From CAYRJD01 sp965212125 (GTDB taxonomy: Bacteria; Actinomycetota; Acidimicrobiia; Acidimicrobiales; Poriferisodalaceae), in NCBI GenBank assembly GCA_965212125.1, contig OZ243045.1, positions 930,001 to 994,000 on the forward strand: 64,000 bases of DNA, read 5' to 3'. The notes beneath the pieces were generated by a model. The model saw nothing but the letters and a program-made list of their open reading frames with translations. It made no database searches and was not told the origin of the DNA. This document shows, piece by piece, positions 1 to 8,393 of this stretch (positions are counted from its first letter, which is position 1; each line of letters begins with the position of its first letter). The position numbers and the translations under genes are program-made.

Positions 1-447
1 TATCTGGTCAAAGCCAGCTAGCGGCTGTAATCCCAACGATGCATCTGCGCCCGGCCACAGGGTCGCCACGGTTATGCCTTGCGTGGCGTTGATTTGCTCA
101 GACTGCGCTGCCGCGCTATCTGTGCCACCGCGCACCGACAGCATCCAACGATGCGATAGCTCAAAGTCGGCTTTGGTGTTCAGCTTGAAGCGCTCAAGCG
201 AACCCTTAAGTTCGTCTCCGAAGCCAGACTCGGTGTCAGCCAGAAAGTGCTCCTCGGCCAGCCGTGTCAGGCGAAACAGCGACTCCACGCGGCCCTTGGG
301 ATCAAGCACGAACGACATTGCGCTGCTGCCTATTTGCAGGGCATCAACGTCTGTTGAGATCTGACCTTGTAGATATTCGGCGGCTTGCGGGCCAGTGATG
401 TCAACCACGTCACGCTCGGTCTGTAGCGACAGCGCTGCTTTAAGCAT
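1..447 (-). CDS. YgfZ/GcvT-like folate-binding protein (5' part only)
   Basis: The first 149 residues of a leftward gene whose end lies beyond the window. Residues 25-34 read YLQGQISTDV and residues 48-54 LDPKGRV, the N-terminal signature of the YgfZ branch of the aminomethyltransferase (GcvT) fold. Members bind tetrahydrofolate and help maintain iron-sulfur enzymes. The diagnostic K-G-C-Y-x-G-Q-E motif would be further downstream and is not visible. The ATG overlaps the stop of the anthranilate synthase gene by a few bases, so the two are probably co-transcribed and translationally coupled. Confidence 0.8.
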   Translation of the reverse strand, partial: MLKAALSLQTERDVVDITGPQAAEYLQGQISTDVDALQIGSSAMSFVLDPKGRVESLFRLTRLAEEHFLADTESGFGDELKGSLERFKLNTKADFELSHRWMLSVRGGTDSAAAQSEQINATQGITVATLWPGADASLGLQPLAGFDQI

Positions 448-2638
448 CTGCTTTTTCCGCCCCGCTCTGTTCAGTAGAGCCGCCGAGTTGCTTGACCGCA
501 TTCCTGATTAGCTGCAGGCCCAGCCCGTCGTCTAGCGACATGATCGATTCAGGGTGGAACTGCACGGCCGCTATTGGCCGCTCACGATGCTCAATAGCCA
601 TCACGGCATCGTCGGTGTCGTTGGTTGCCGTCACCGCTAGCTGTTCAGGTATCTCAGAGCGGTGGGCGAACAGCGAGTGATAGCGCCCCGCCTTGAAGCT
701 GGTCGGCAGCCCTTCAAGCAGGCGACCGCCGTGATTGGTGATGCCGGACGGCTTGCCGTGCATCGGGGTGTCAAGGCTGGACAGCTTCCCGCCGAAGTAC
801 TCCACTATTCCTTGCAGCCCAAGACACACGCCAAACAGCGGCAGGTCCGCATCAAGCACGGTCGCTATTAGCTCACGCATGGCGAAGTCGTCGGGGCGGC
901 CGGGGCCCGGAGACAGCACCACCAGGTCAAACTTTGCGGGATCTATCTGCGCCAGATCAAAGCCCGCTCGCAGCGTTAGCACCTCCGCCCCGGTTTGGCG
1001 GAGGTAGTTCGCCAACGTATGAACAAACGAATCCTGATGATCCACCAACAAGATCCGACATTGCATTGCCGCTGGGGCTTGCTGCGAAGCTGGCTCTGGT
1101 TGGCGGGGTGTGCGAATCGCCTCCAAAAACGCCGACGCCTTCAGCTCGGTTTCGGCCTCCTCGGCTTGCGGGTCGGAATCCCACAGCAGGGTCGCCCCGA
1201 CCCGAACTTCAGCCCGCCCGTCAACCAGTCGGATCGTGCGCAAGGTGAGCCCGGTATTCAAGCTGCCGTCAAAGCCGATCTTGCCGACCGCTCCGCCATA
1301 CCAGGCACGCGGGCTGCGTTCGTTCGACTCGATGAATTTCATAGACGCCGCTTTGGGTGCGCCGGTAACCGTGACCGCCCAGGTGTGTGTCAAAAACGCA
1401 TCCAGCGCGTCAAACTGCGGCAGCAGGCGGCCTTCCACGTGGTCAACGGTGTGGATGAGGCGTGAGTACATCTCTATTTGGCGGCGGCCGATCACCTTGA
1501 CCGAACCCGGCACGCAGATGCGGCTCTTGTCGTTGCGGTCAACGTCGGTGCACATCGTCAGCTCGGACTCTTCCTTGGGAGAGTTGAGCAGCGCCAAAAT
1601 CTGCGAAGCGTCGTCAAGCGGCGTGGTGCCGCGGGCGATGGTTCCCGAAATCGGGCAGGTCTCAACCCGATCGCCATCTACTCGCACATACATCTCAGGT
1701 GAGGCACCGACCAGCCACTCGGCCTCGCCAAGGTTGATTAGAAATCCATACGGCGACGGATTTTGCACTCGCAGGCGGCGGAACAGTTCGGCGGGCTCTT
1801 CGGAGCATGGCTCGGTGAACTTCTGGCTGGGGACTACCTCAAAGAGGTCGCCTCTCGCAAAGTACGCGCGAGCGTTCTCAACGCCTTTGGCGTAGCCGCC
1901 CGGCTCGTGATCGCACGCGGGTTCGGTTTCTTCATCGGGTTCGTAGGCGGTTGGCGCGGTGGCGTTACCAAGCCCGGCGGTGCTGTGGCCGTTGACGGCA
2001 AAGTCATACTTGAAGCGCTGCGCCGTGCCGCCCTGATGATCGACTATGAGAAGGTCGTCTGGCAGGTACAAAACCAAATCGCGCTGCTCTGCGGGGCGTG
2101 GCAGCACTCGCTCGCATGGCTCAAACTGGAATGCCAAGTCGTAGCCAAAGGCGCCGTACAAGCCCATGTGCGGGTCGTCGCTGGCAAACAGATCCACCAG
2201 GGCTCGCACGATCGAAAACACCGACGGCTGCCGGCTGCGCTGCTCTTCGGGAAATCTGTCTGCGCCGGTTTCTTTTACCTCGCACCGCAAAGAAGCTCGC
2301 ACCGACGCCGCCGCGCCTGGCTCGCGCACAAGGTTGATGATGTGGCCGGCCTGCGGGCCCGTGCTAAGTGCGTCATAGACGACGTCCAGCAAAACCTCGC
2401 CGCGTTCGTTCAAGGCGTTTATGGCGACACTGCGATCGTTGCAGGTCAGCTCCAGCGGCGGGTCGGCAAAGCCGATGTCCCAGCGGGTGTAACGCCCCGG
2501 GTATTCGTAGCTTGACGACAACAGCACGCCGCGCGCGCTGTTTAGCCGATCGGTCAACTCTTCAACCGCGCTGGTGCCGTCAACGGCTTGGATCGACACA
2601 GCGACTTTGATGCCGCCTGCGGTTTGGTATTCGCTCAA
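440..2638 (-). CDS. trpEG: Fused anthranilate synthase, components I and II
   Basis: A 732-residue fusion that converts chorismate and glutamine to anthranilate, the first step of tryptophan synthesis. The N-terminal part is the chorismate-binding TrpE domain, with PISGTIARG and the metal-site region around DVDRND. From about residue 530 follows a class I glutamine amidotransferase with nucleophile Cys605 (GVCLGLQG) and the His695/Glu697 pair (FHPES). This one-chain layout is known from the alphaproteobacterial-type TrpE clade; most actinobacteria keep trpE and trpG apart. The start is TTG at 2638: an in-frame TAG lies four codons upstream, AGAAG sits 6 bases before the TTG, and no ATG is available. 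The initiation region is tandemly duplicated (see repeat). No leader peptide with clustered Trp codons was seen. Confidence 0.93.
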   Translation of the reverse strand: MSEYQTAGGIKVAVSIQAVDGTSAVEELTDRLNSARGVLLSSSYEYPGRYTRWDIGFADPPLELTCNDRSVAINALNERGEVLLDVVYDALSTGPQAGHIINLVREPGAAASVRASLRCEVKETGADRFPEEQRSRQPSVFSIVRALVDLFASDDPHMGLYGAFGYDLAFQFEPCERVLPRPAEQRDLVLYLPDDLLIVDHQGGTAQRFKYDFAVNGHSTAGLGNATAPTAYEPDEETEPACDHEPGGYAKGVENARAYFARGDLFEVVPSQKFTEPCSEEPAELFRRLRVQNPSPYGFLINLGEAEWLVGASPEMYVRVDGDRVETCPISGTIARGTTPLDDASQILALLNSPKEESELTMCTDVDRNDKSRICVPGSVKVIGRRQIEMYSRLIHTVDHVEGRLLPQFDALDAFLTHTWAVTVTGAPKAASMKFIESNERSPRAWYGGAVGKIGFDGSLNTGLTLRTIRLVDGRAEVRVGATLLWDSDPQAEEAETELKASAFLEAIRTPRQPEPASQQAPAAMQCRILLVDHQDSFVHTLANYLRQTGAEVLTLRAGFDLAQIDPAKFDLVVLSPGPGRPDDFAMRELIATVLDADLPLFGVCLGLQGIVEYFGGKLSSLDTPMHGKPSGITNHGGRLLEGLPTSFKAGRYHSLFAHRSEIPEQLAVTATNDTDDAVMAIEHRERPIAAVQFHPESIMSLDDGLGLQLIRNAVKQLGGSTEQSGAEKADA

Positions 2639-2665
2639 GGGTTGCTTCTACAAGAGTTGCTTCTA
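2636..2665. repeat. 15-bp tandem duplication holding a stop and a TTG start
   Basis: Two 15-bp units (2636-2650 and 2651-2665) differ at one base. Read leftward, each unit is TAG, AAG, six bases, TTG. The upstream copy supplies the stop codon of the GroES-like gene and a TTG followed at once by TAG; the downstream copy supplies the AGAAG ribosome site and TTG start of trpEG. Confidence 0.9.
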
Positions 2666-3061
2666 GAGATACAGCCCGGGTGCGCCTGGCTCGATGCGCG
2701 AGGCCGCAATTGCATGTACGTCACGCTCACGCAAGATTAGAAAATCCTCGCCGTGCACCTCTACCTCAAAAAGGTCCTCGGGATTAAACAGCACATGGTC
2801 GCCCTCTTCAACGTTTATCACGTTGCGAGCCACGCCGATTACCTCTCCCCAGATCAGACGCTTTTGTTGCTGGGCGGTGGCCGGTATCAGGATTCCACCG
2901 CTGCTGCGGCGCTCGGCCTGGCCGCCGGGTAGCCGAACCATGATGCGGTCGTGCAGCATCTTGATGGGGCGCTTGTCGTCGGGTGAATCCGCCAGGTTGG
3001 CGGTGCCTGCGCTATTGGGCAAGCCGTTTGTACTTGCTTTTTGCTTTGCCGTCTGTGCCAC
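2663..3061 (-). CDS. GroES-like co-chaperonin paralogue with GLYL tail
   Basis: A 132-residue protein with one GroES/Cpn10 fold. After a polar N-terminal extension of about 30 residues comes MLHDRIMVRLP, then a mobile-loop-like stretch with SSGGILIPATA, then EGDHVLFNP and FLILRERDVHA. Canonical GroES is about 97 residues and is coded next to groEL; there is no groEL here, so this is a paralogue rather than the housekeeping co-chaperonin. The extreme C-terminus is PGLYL, which resembles the GQYL tails that actinobacterial Mpa and Bpa use to dock on the 20S proteasome. Its stop codon lies in a duplicated unit that also forms the trpEG start, so the two genes are probably co-transcribed. Function unproven. 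Confidence 0.85.
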   Translation of the reverse strand: MAQTAKQKASTNGLPNSAGTANLADSPDDKRPIKMLHDRIMVRLPGGQAERRSSGGILIPATAQQQKRLIWGEVIGVARNVINVEEGDHVLFNPEDLFEVEVHGEDFLILRERDVHAIAASRIEPGAPGLYL

Positions 3062-3143
3062 AAGCTCACGGTAGCGGTGTGCGGTTGGGCTACCGCTGCG
3101 GCACCGGGTTACCGTTGCGCCGGCTGGCGAGGCGAGCTATTTG

Positions 3144-3851
3144 ATGAACACGAATCCGGAACTAATAACGGCAGACGGTTGTCAGCTTGAAGCGGAGTTT
3201 GCTATGCCTGACAGTGGGTCTGACCCAGGCGACGGCGTTGCTGGCTCAAGCAACGCGGCTCAGGTTGTGGTGGTGCTTTCGCATCCGCATCCGCTCTACG
3301 GCGGCGACATGTGGAACCCGCTGATTAGCGACCTGTTTGCGGCCTTGCCGAAAGCCGGGCTAGCGACGCTGCGCTACAACTTTCGTGGCGTTGGTGCCTC
3401 GCAGGGTCAGCATGGCACTCAGGGCAAAAACGACGCTCTTGCTGAGGGCGTTATTGCTGAGGTGCTGGACGCAGAGGCTGCTTTTGCTGCCGCCAGCAAA
3501 TTTGGCGCAGCCAGCGAAACAGCGCCGCGGGTTGTATCGGTCGGCTGGTCGTTTGGGGGCGACGTGTCTTTGACCGCAACGCATCCCGCCCTGTACGGCT
3601 GGGTCGGCATCGCCGCACCCTTGCAAATCATCAGCCCTACTGCCATGGCGGCCGCATCCGACGAACGACCAAAGCTTTTGCTAGTGCCCGAAAATGATGA
3701 GTTCTGCTCGCCGGAGAACGCAGGGCAGCGCAGCGCCGATTGGCCAGACCGCTCGCTCAGCGTGATTTCAGGTGCCGACCATTTCTTAGGCGGGCATTCG
3801 GCACAAGTGGCCGAGCTGGTGATCGCTTTTTGTGAGGCAGGCCCTAAATAG
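3144..3851 (+). CDS. Alpha/beta hydrolase, COG2945-like
   Basis: About 235 residues. A Gly-x-Ser-x-Gly elbow GWSFGG puts the nucleophile at Ser136. An Asp in PENDEF and a His in GADHF, near residue 213, would complete the triad. HPHPLYGGDMWN and YNFRGVGAS (oxyanion region) are typical of the small dienelactone-hydrolase-like COG2945 group. No signal peptide, so cytoplasmic. I chose ATG at 3144; an in-frame TTG lies just before it. It is divergent from the GroES-like gene across an 80-base gap and convergent with the acyl-CoA ligase. Substrate unknown. Confidence 0.85.
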   Translation: MNTNPELITADGCQLEAEFAMPDSGSDPGDGVAGSSNAAQVVVVLSHPHPLYGGDMWNPLISDLFAALPKAGLATLRYNFRGVGASQGQHGTQGKNDALAEGVIAEVLDAEAAFAAASKFGAASETAPRVVSVGWSFGGDVSLTATHPALYGWVGIAAPLQIISPTAMAAASDERPKLLLVPENDEFCSPENAGQRSADWPDRSLSVISGADHFLGGHSAQVAELVIAFCEAGPK

Positions 3852-3885
3852 CCAACTGGCCAGGCAGCCCGCGCTAAGCGCCGCG

Positions 3886-5442
3886 CTAGACGATCTTTGA
3901 GTCTTTGTTGCCCCAGTATTCATCACGCAACAACCGCTTGTAGAGCTTCCCGGTAGGCAGTCGCGGTAGCTCATCACGAAAGTCAAAAGAGCGCGGCACC
4001 TTGAAATTTGCCAGGTGCTCGCTTGCGTATTCCCTCAGCTCGCCTGCCAGTGCATCGCTTGCTTCCACGCCGTCAACAAGCTGGCAAACCGCTTTCACCT
4101 CTTCGCCAAAGTCCTCATTGGGCACACCAAACACGGCCACATCAAGCACCTTGGGGTGCAGTATCAGACGGTCTTCAATCTCCTGGGGATAGATATTCAC
4201 ACCACCCGAAATGATCATGAACGACTGCCGGTCGGTCAGATACAGGTATCCATCTTCATCAACCCGACCTACGTCGCCCAGCGTTGACCAAAGCTCGTGT
4301 TCATCGTGGCGTGATTCGGCGGTCTTGTCGGGTGCGTTGTGATACTCAAACGTCTGCGCTTCGCTCTCAAAGTAAATGGTGCCCACTTCGCCTATTGGCA
4401 CCTCGTTGCCGTCGTCATCGCAGATGTGAATGACACCCAATAAGGGCTTGCCCACCGTGCCTGGGTGCTCCAACCACTCCTCGGAGACCACATAGGTAAG
4501 CCCATTTAGCTCGGTGCCTGCGTAGTACTCACCCAGGATTGGGCCCCACCACTCAATCATCTGATGTTTTACCTCAACCGGGCAAGGGGCGGCGGCGTGT
4601 ATTGCCAGCTCATGCGTTGACAGGTCATAGCGGTTGCGATCGGCTTCGTCCAGCTTGAGCATGCGGCTAAACATGGTCGGCACCCACTGGCTGCGTGAAA
4701 TCTTGTACTGCTCTATGTACTTGAGAGATTCCAGCGGATCAAAGCGATCCATAATCACCGTGGTTCCGCCCAGCGATTGCGTGCCAACGTTGTAAGCCAG
4801 CGGTGCGGCGTGATAGAGCGGTGCGGGCGACAGATATTGCGTCTTCTCATTGAAGCCCAGCAGACCGCCCAGCAACAATTCGCCGACCAAGTCGTTTTCG
4901 GTGATCAGCTGTTCGGGCATGGCGCGCAGGATGCCTTTCGGGCGACCGGTGGTGCCAGAGCTGTAAAGCATGGTGGAGCCGCGTGGCTCATATTCCAAAG
5001 GCTCAGCCGTGCACTGGGCGAGAGCAGTTTCATAGCTTTCAAAGCCGGGTGCTACATCATCAAACATCAGCCGGATCGGGCAGTTGTCCAAGAACGGCAA
5101 AATCTCAGTCGCGACATCGCGCAGCTCCGCCGATGCGATCAGCACGGTCGCACCGCAGTCGTTGACGATGTATGCCGCCTCCTCGGCGGTTAGATAGCGA
5201 TTGACCGTCGTCAAAAAATGCCCGCTGCGTACCGCACCCCAATAGGTCTCGAAATAGCGCAGATTGTTGTCGGCGAACAGCGCCACGTGATCGCCTGGCC
5301 GTAAGCCTTGCGCATACATGAACTGCGCAAGCTGAGCCGAAGCGTCGTCTAGCTCTTTGTAGGTCTGAGTCTCACCGGTGCGAGCCATTATCACCGCAGG
5401 ACGGTCTGGATGCGTTTTTGCGAATGTGCCCGGATAACTCAT
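3886..5442 (-). CDS. AMP-dependent acyl-CoA synthetase (fatty-acid/aromatic acid CoA ligase)
   Basis: 518 residues of the ANL adenylating family. Visible are the P-loop-like A3 motif MLYSSGTTGRPKG near residue 160, the A5 region YYAGTELNG, the A8 hinge region ending in SGGVNIYPQEIE, and the catalytic lysine in PTGKLYKR near residue 499. These enzymes activate a carboxylic acid as acyl-AMP and transfer it to CoA. The sequence resembles the FadD-like subgroup common in actinobacteria; chain length or aromatic preference cannot be read from it. It stands alone between a convergent hydrolase and the his operon, and I see no strong ribosome site before the ATG at 5442. Confidence 0.9.
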   Translation of the reverse strand: MSYPGTFAKTHPDRPAVIMARTGETQTYKELDDASAQLAQFMYAQGLRPGDHVALFADNNLRYFETYWGAVRSGHFLTTVNRYLTAEEAAYIVNDCGATVLIASAELRDVATEILPFLDNCPIRLMFDDVAPGFESYETALAQCTAEPLEYEPRGSTMLYSSGTTGRPKGILRAMPEQLITENDLVGELLLGGLLGFNEKTQYLSPAPLYHAAPLAYNVGTQSLGGTTVIMDRFDPLESLKYIEQYKISRSQWVPTMFSRMLKLDEADRNRYDLSTHELAIHAAAPCPVEVKHQMIEWWGPILGEYYAGTELNGLTYVVSEEWLEHPGTVGKPLLGVIHICDDDGNEVPIGEVGTIYFESEAQTFEYHNAPDKTAESRHDEHELWSTLGDVGRVDEDGYLYLTDRQSFMIISGGVNIYPQEIEDRLILHPKVLDVAVFGVPNEDFGEEVKAVCQLVDGVEASDALAGELREYASEHLANFKVPRSFDFRDELPRLPTGKLYKRLLRDEYWGNKDSKIV

Positions 5443-5493
5443 AGCTAGAAACTAATGCGTGAGGGGCTGGGCTGGCTACTCAGGGCTAGCTAG

Positions 5494-6261
5494 TCAAGCC
5501 TGCGGTGGGCGAACAATCACGCCCGCGTCTAGCAGAGCCTGTTTGGCTTGAGCGACGGTGTAGTCGCCATAGTGAAATACCGAGGCGGCTAACAGCGCAG
5601 CGGCGTCGGTTTCAAGCGCCGCTTGGACGAGGTGCTCAATGGTTCCCGCTCCCCCGCTGGCAATGACCGGAACAAGCGTCGCATCGCACACCGCCTGAGT
5701 TAGCTGCAGGTCGTAACCGTTTCGAGTGCCGTCTGCGTCCATTGACGTCAGCAGGATTTCGCCCGCCCCCAGTTCGGTCGCCTGCTTTACCCAGTCGATC
5801 GCATCCAGGCCGGTGTCGGTGCGTCCGCCATTCACGTAGACGTTCCACTTGTGCTCGCCGACCGACCTGGCGTCAATCGCCACGACGGTGCATTGCGACC
5901 CGAACTCGCTAGCCAGCTCGCTCACCAGCTCGGGCTGCGCAACCGCCGCGGAGTTGACCGACACCTTGTCGGCACCGGCCCGCAGGATTGCCCGCGCATC
6001 GTCTGTGCTGCGAATGCCGCCGCCAACGGTGAACGGAATGAACACCTGTTCGGAGACATGCGCGGCCAGTTCGGTGATGGTTGACCGATCGTGGGCGCTG
6101 GCGGTGATGTCTAAAAACACGATCTCATCCGCGCCTTGGTCGTTGTAGCGCTGGGCGAGCTCAACCGGATCGCCCGCATCGCGCAGCCCCACAAAGTTCA
6201 CCCCTTTCACCACGCGACCGTCGTCAACGTCTAGGCAGGGAATGATTCGGACGGTTCGCAT
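5494..6261 (-). CDS. hisF: Imidazole glycerol phosphate synthase, cyclase subunit
   Basis: 255-residue TIM barrel that condenses PRFAR with ammonia to give imidazole glycerol phosphate and AICAR. Catalytic Asp11 (PCLDVD) and Asp130 (AIDARS) are present, as are the phosphate-binding FTVGGGIRS and IASGGAG loops. Length and residues match the family. It works as a complex with HisH, which is coded two genes upstream. The ATG at 6261 is preceded by AGAAG; the gap to hisA is 9 bases. Last gene of the his operon in this window. Confidence 0.97.
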   Translation of the reverse strand: MRTVRIIPCLDVDDGRVVKGVNFVGLRDAGDPVELAQRYNDQGADEIVFLDITASAHDRSTITELAAHVSEQVFIPFTVGGGIRSTDDARAILRAGADKVSVNSAAVAQPELVSELASEFGSQCTVVAIDARSVGEHKWNVYVNGGRTDTGLDAIDWVKQATELGAGEILLTSMDADGTRNGYDLQLTQAVCDATLVPVIASGGAGTIEHLVQAALETDAAALLAASVFHYGDYTVAQAKQALLDAGVIVRPPQA

Positions 6262-6270
6262 TGCTGGCTT

Positions 6271-7035
6271 CTAGTCCTGTTGTTCGGGCGTGGTGTTTGT
6301 GGCGGCAACCGTCGCGGCAATCGCTGCGGCGATGGTGATTGTGCCGTCGTGCAGAGCCTTGCCGCAGATCGCTCCGCTTAGGCGCCGGCTGCCCTGTTGC
6401 AGATTTGCGAGTTCGGTGATGTGATCAACCGACCCGATGCCGCCGCTGGCGATCACGTCTAGCGCGGTCAGATCTAGCACGTTCGCCAGGGTTTGCAGGT
6501 CTGCGCCTGACCCCATGCCGTCGCGGTGGATTTGCGTAACGATGACCGCTTCCGCGCCGGTTTGCGCAAACCTGGGCAATGCCTGCGCCAGGCTTTGGCC
6601 GGTGCGATGCTCCCAGCCGTGCGTAGCTATCTCTTCGCCGCGCACGTCTAGCCCTACCGCCACTCGCAGGCCTGAGCTTGTGAGCTGTTCGATCAGATCC
6701 GGGTTTTCAATGGCGGCGGTGCCTAGCACGCAGCGCTCCACGCCGGCCGCTCGCAGGGCGCTGGCTGCCGCCGCGTTGCGCACCCCCCCGCCGCATTGAA
6801 CCGGCACCGGCACTGAGGAGCAGATTTCGGCTATTACCTGCTGGTTGATGGGCGCGGAGTTGCCGCTGCGGGCGGCGTCTAGGTCAACGATGTGAATCCA
6901 GGGTGCTCCGGCTTTGGCGAACTCGGCCGCAACCGCTACGGGGTCGGCGTCGTAGCTCACCTGGCGGTCGTAGTCGCCCTGCAGCAAACGCACGCAACGG
7001 CCGTCGCGCAGATCAATTGCGGGATAGAGATCCAT
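6271..7035 (-). CDS. hisA: ProFAR isomerase HisA
   Basis: 254-residue TIM barrel that isomerises ProFAR to PRFAR. Catalytic Asp8 (YPAIDLRDG) and the second acid in VGLDVRG are visible, with phosphate loops CGGGVRN and IASGGIGS. Many actinobacteria use PriA, a HisA that also does the TrpF step. Here the middle of the barrel (GWEHRTG, HRDGMGSG) reads like an ordinary single-function HisA, although this cannot be decided without an alignment. The hisH stop and the hisA ATG are directly adjacent (TAGATG), indicating coupling. Confidence 0.95.
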   Translation of the reverse strand: MDLYPAIDLRDGRCVRLLQGDYDRQVSYDADPVAVAAEFAKAGAPWIHIVDLDAARSGNSAPINQQVIAEICSSVPVPVQCGGGVRNAAAASALRAAGVERCVLGTAAIENPDLIEQLTSSGLRVAVGLDVRGEEIATHGWEHRTGQSLAQALPRFAQTGAEAVIVTQIHRDGMGSGADLQTLANVLDLTALDVIASGGIGSVDHITELANLQQGSRRLSGAICGKALHDGTITIAAAIAATVAATNTTPEQQD

Positions 7036-7737
7036 CTAGCTGGCGGTGTTGCTGCTGCTGGCTGCGGAGTTGCTGGCCACGCCTGCGGCCTGTGCCACCT
7101 GCCCCACAAAGTTCGCAATAAATCGCGTGCCAGCTGGCCCTGACTTTTCGGGGTGGAACTGGGTCGCCCAAAGCGGGCCGCGCTCCACCAGCGCCGTCGT
7201 TGCGTCTGGGTAATCGCATACCGCCGTTACTAACGACTCATCGGTCTTGGCGGCGTAGCTGTGAACGAAATACATCCACACCCCATCGGGCAGGCCATCT
7301 AGCAGCGGGCTGGTGGCTTGCGTGAATCGCAGCTTGTTCCATTGCATCTGCGGGCGCGGCAGCTCATCGGAAAGCAACTCCACCGTGCCGGGCAATATGC
7401 CAAGCCCCGCCACGCCGGGTGCTTCTTGGGATGACTCAAACAGCATCTGCATTCCGACGCAGATCCCTATGAACGGTTTGGCGGCTGCGACCACCTGGTG
7501 CACGATTTCTTCTAGGCCGACTTGGCGCAGGCGATTCATGCACGTGCCAAAGTGCCCAACGCCGGGCAGGGCAACGCCGTCGGCGGCGGTGATGAGGGTT
7601 GGGTCGCTGGTTAGGTGCGCATCGGCGCCAGCTAGTTGCAGGGTTTTTTGAGCTGACCGCAGGTTGCCGATGCCGTAATCGATTACCGCGACTAGCGGCT
7701 GGCGCGGGCTGGCCGCGCCCGTATCAGAGCGGCTCAG
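7036..7737 (-). CDS. hisH: Imidazole glycerol phosphate synthase, glutaminase subunit; CTG start
   Basis: Class I glutamine amidotransferase that feeds ammonia to HisF. It carries the N-terminal strand VAVIDYGIGNL, the oxyanion turn PGVGHFGT, the nucleophile Cys in GICVGMQ and the His/Glu pair in QFHPEK. The frame has no ATG, GTG or TTG upstream of VAVIDYG before a stop codon inside hisB; the first internal ATG (7539) would delete the first strand and oxyanion turn. I therefore place the start at CTG 7737-7735, which overlaps the hisB TGA and has AAGG (within GAAGGG) 7 bases upstream. That gives 233 residues with a short polar extension. The gene is certain, the start is inferred. Confidence 0.85.
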   Translation of the reverse strand: MSRSDTGAASPRQPLVAVIDYGIGNLRSAQKTLQLAGADAHLTSDPTLITAADGVALPGVGHFGTCMNRLRQVGLEEIVHQVVAAAKPFIGICVGMQMLFESSQEAPGVAGLGILPGTVELLSDELPRPQMQWNKLRFTQATSPLLDGLPDGVWMYFVHSYAAKTDESLVTAVCDYPDATTALVERGPLWATQFHPEKSGPAGTRFIANFVGQVAQAAGVASNSAASSSNTAS

Positions 7738-8354
7738 ATCATGCCCTTCGTTGTCGGCAGCACGGCATCTTCAACGCGCACTGCGTCATGAAGCGCACGG
7801 GCGACACCCTTGAAGCAGGCCTCAATGATGTGGTGCGTGTTGCGGCCACGCAGCATCTCAATGTGCAGCGTCATATCTGACGACATCACGAATGCGCGCC
7901 AAAACTCTTCGCAAAGCTGCGGATCAAACGGCGGGTCGCCCAAGATTTTCTCACCGGGCGGCGCCACCTCATAGAGCAAGAATGGCCGTCCCGAAAGGTC
8001 AAGCACGATCGCCACCGCCGCCTCATCCAACGGCACGGAAATAGAAGCGAAGCGCCGCACGCCGGCTTTGTCGCCGAGGGCTTCTTTCAGGGCTTCACCT
8101 AACGCAATGCCGACATCTTCCACGGTGTGGTGGGCGTCAATTTCAAGATCGCCCTGGGCGGTTATCTGGAGGTCAATGCGTGAGTGCTTGCCAAGCTGCG
8201 AAAGCATGTGGTCAAAAAACGGCAAGCCCGTCGCAATGTCGGTTGTGCCGGTGCCGTCAATGTTGAGCGCCAACTGGATTTTGGTTTCCTTCGTGTCGCG
8301 CTGGCGTTGTGCCGTGCGAGGCTCTGATGGCTCAGTGTTTTTGGGTTTCTTCAT
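7734..8354 (-). CDS. hisB: Imidazoleglycerol-phosphate dehydratase
   Basis: 206-residue monofunctional HisB that dehydrates imidazole glycerol phosphate to imidazole acetol phosphate. The metal-binding His clusters are intact: FFDHMLSQLGKHS and DAHHTVEDVG in the first repeat, and the second-repeat equivalent NTHHIIEACF. No phosphatase domain is fused. The ATG at 8354 lies one base after a three-codon open frame (ATG TCT TGA, 8364-8356). The gap to hisC contains a 10-bp tandem repeat. Overlaps the proposed hisH start by four bases. Confidence 0.97.
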   Translation of the reverse strand: MKKPKNTEPSEPRTAQRQRDTKETKIQLALNIDGTGTTDIATGLPFFDHMLSQLGKHSRIDLQITAQGDLEIDAHHTVEDVGIALGEALKEALGDKAGVRRFASISVPLDEAAVAIVLDLSGRPFLLYEVAPPGEKILGDPPFDPQLCEEFWRAFVMSSDMTLHIEMLRGRNTHHIIEACFKGVARALHDAVRVEDAVLPTTKGMI

Positions 8355-8393
8355 TTCAAGACATTCGGTGTTGTGATGTGTTGTGATGTGCGA

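Noticed and set aside
1110..1895. Long rightward open frame opposite trpEG
   Set aside because: Wholly inside the catalytic domain of a recognised enzyme on the other strand; the translation has no recognisable domain and strongly skewed composition.
2639..2662. Trp attenuator/leader peptide before trpEG
   Set aside because: Only 24 bases separate the genes; there is no leader frame with Trp codons and no terminator hairpin.
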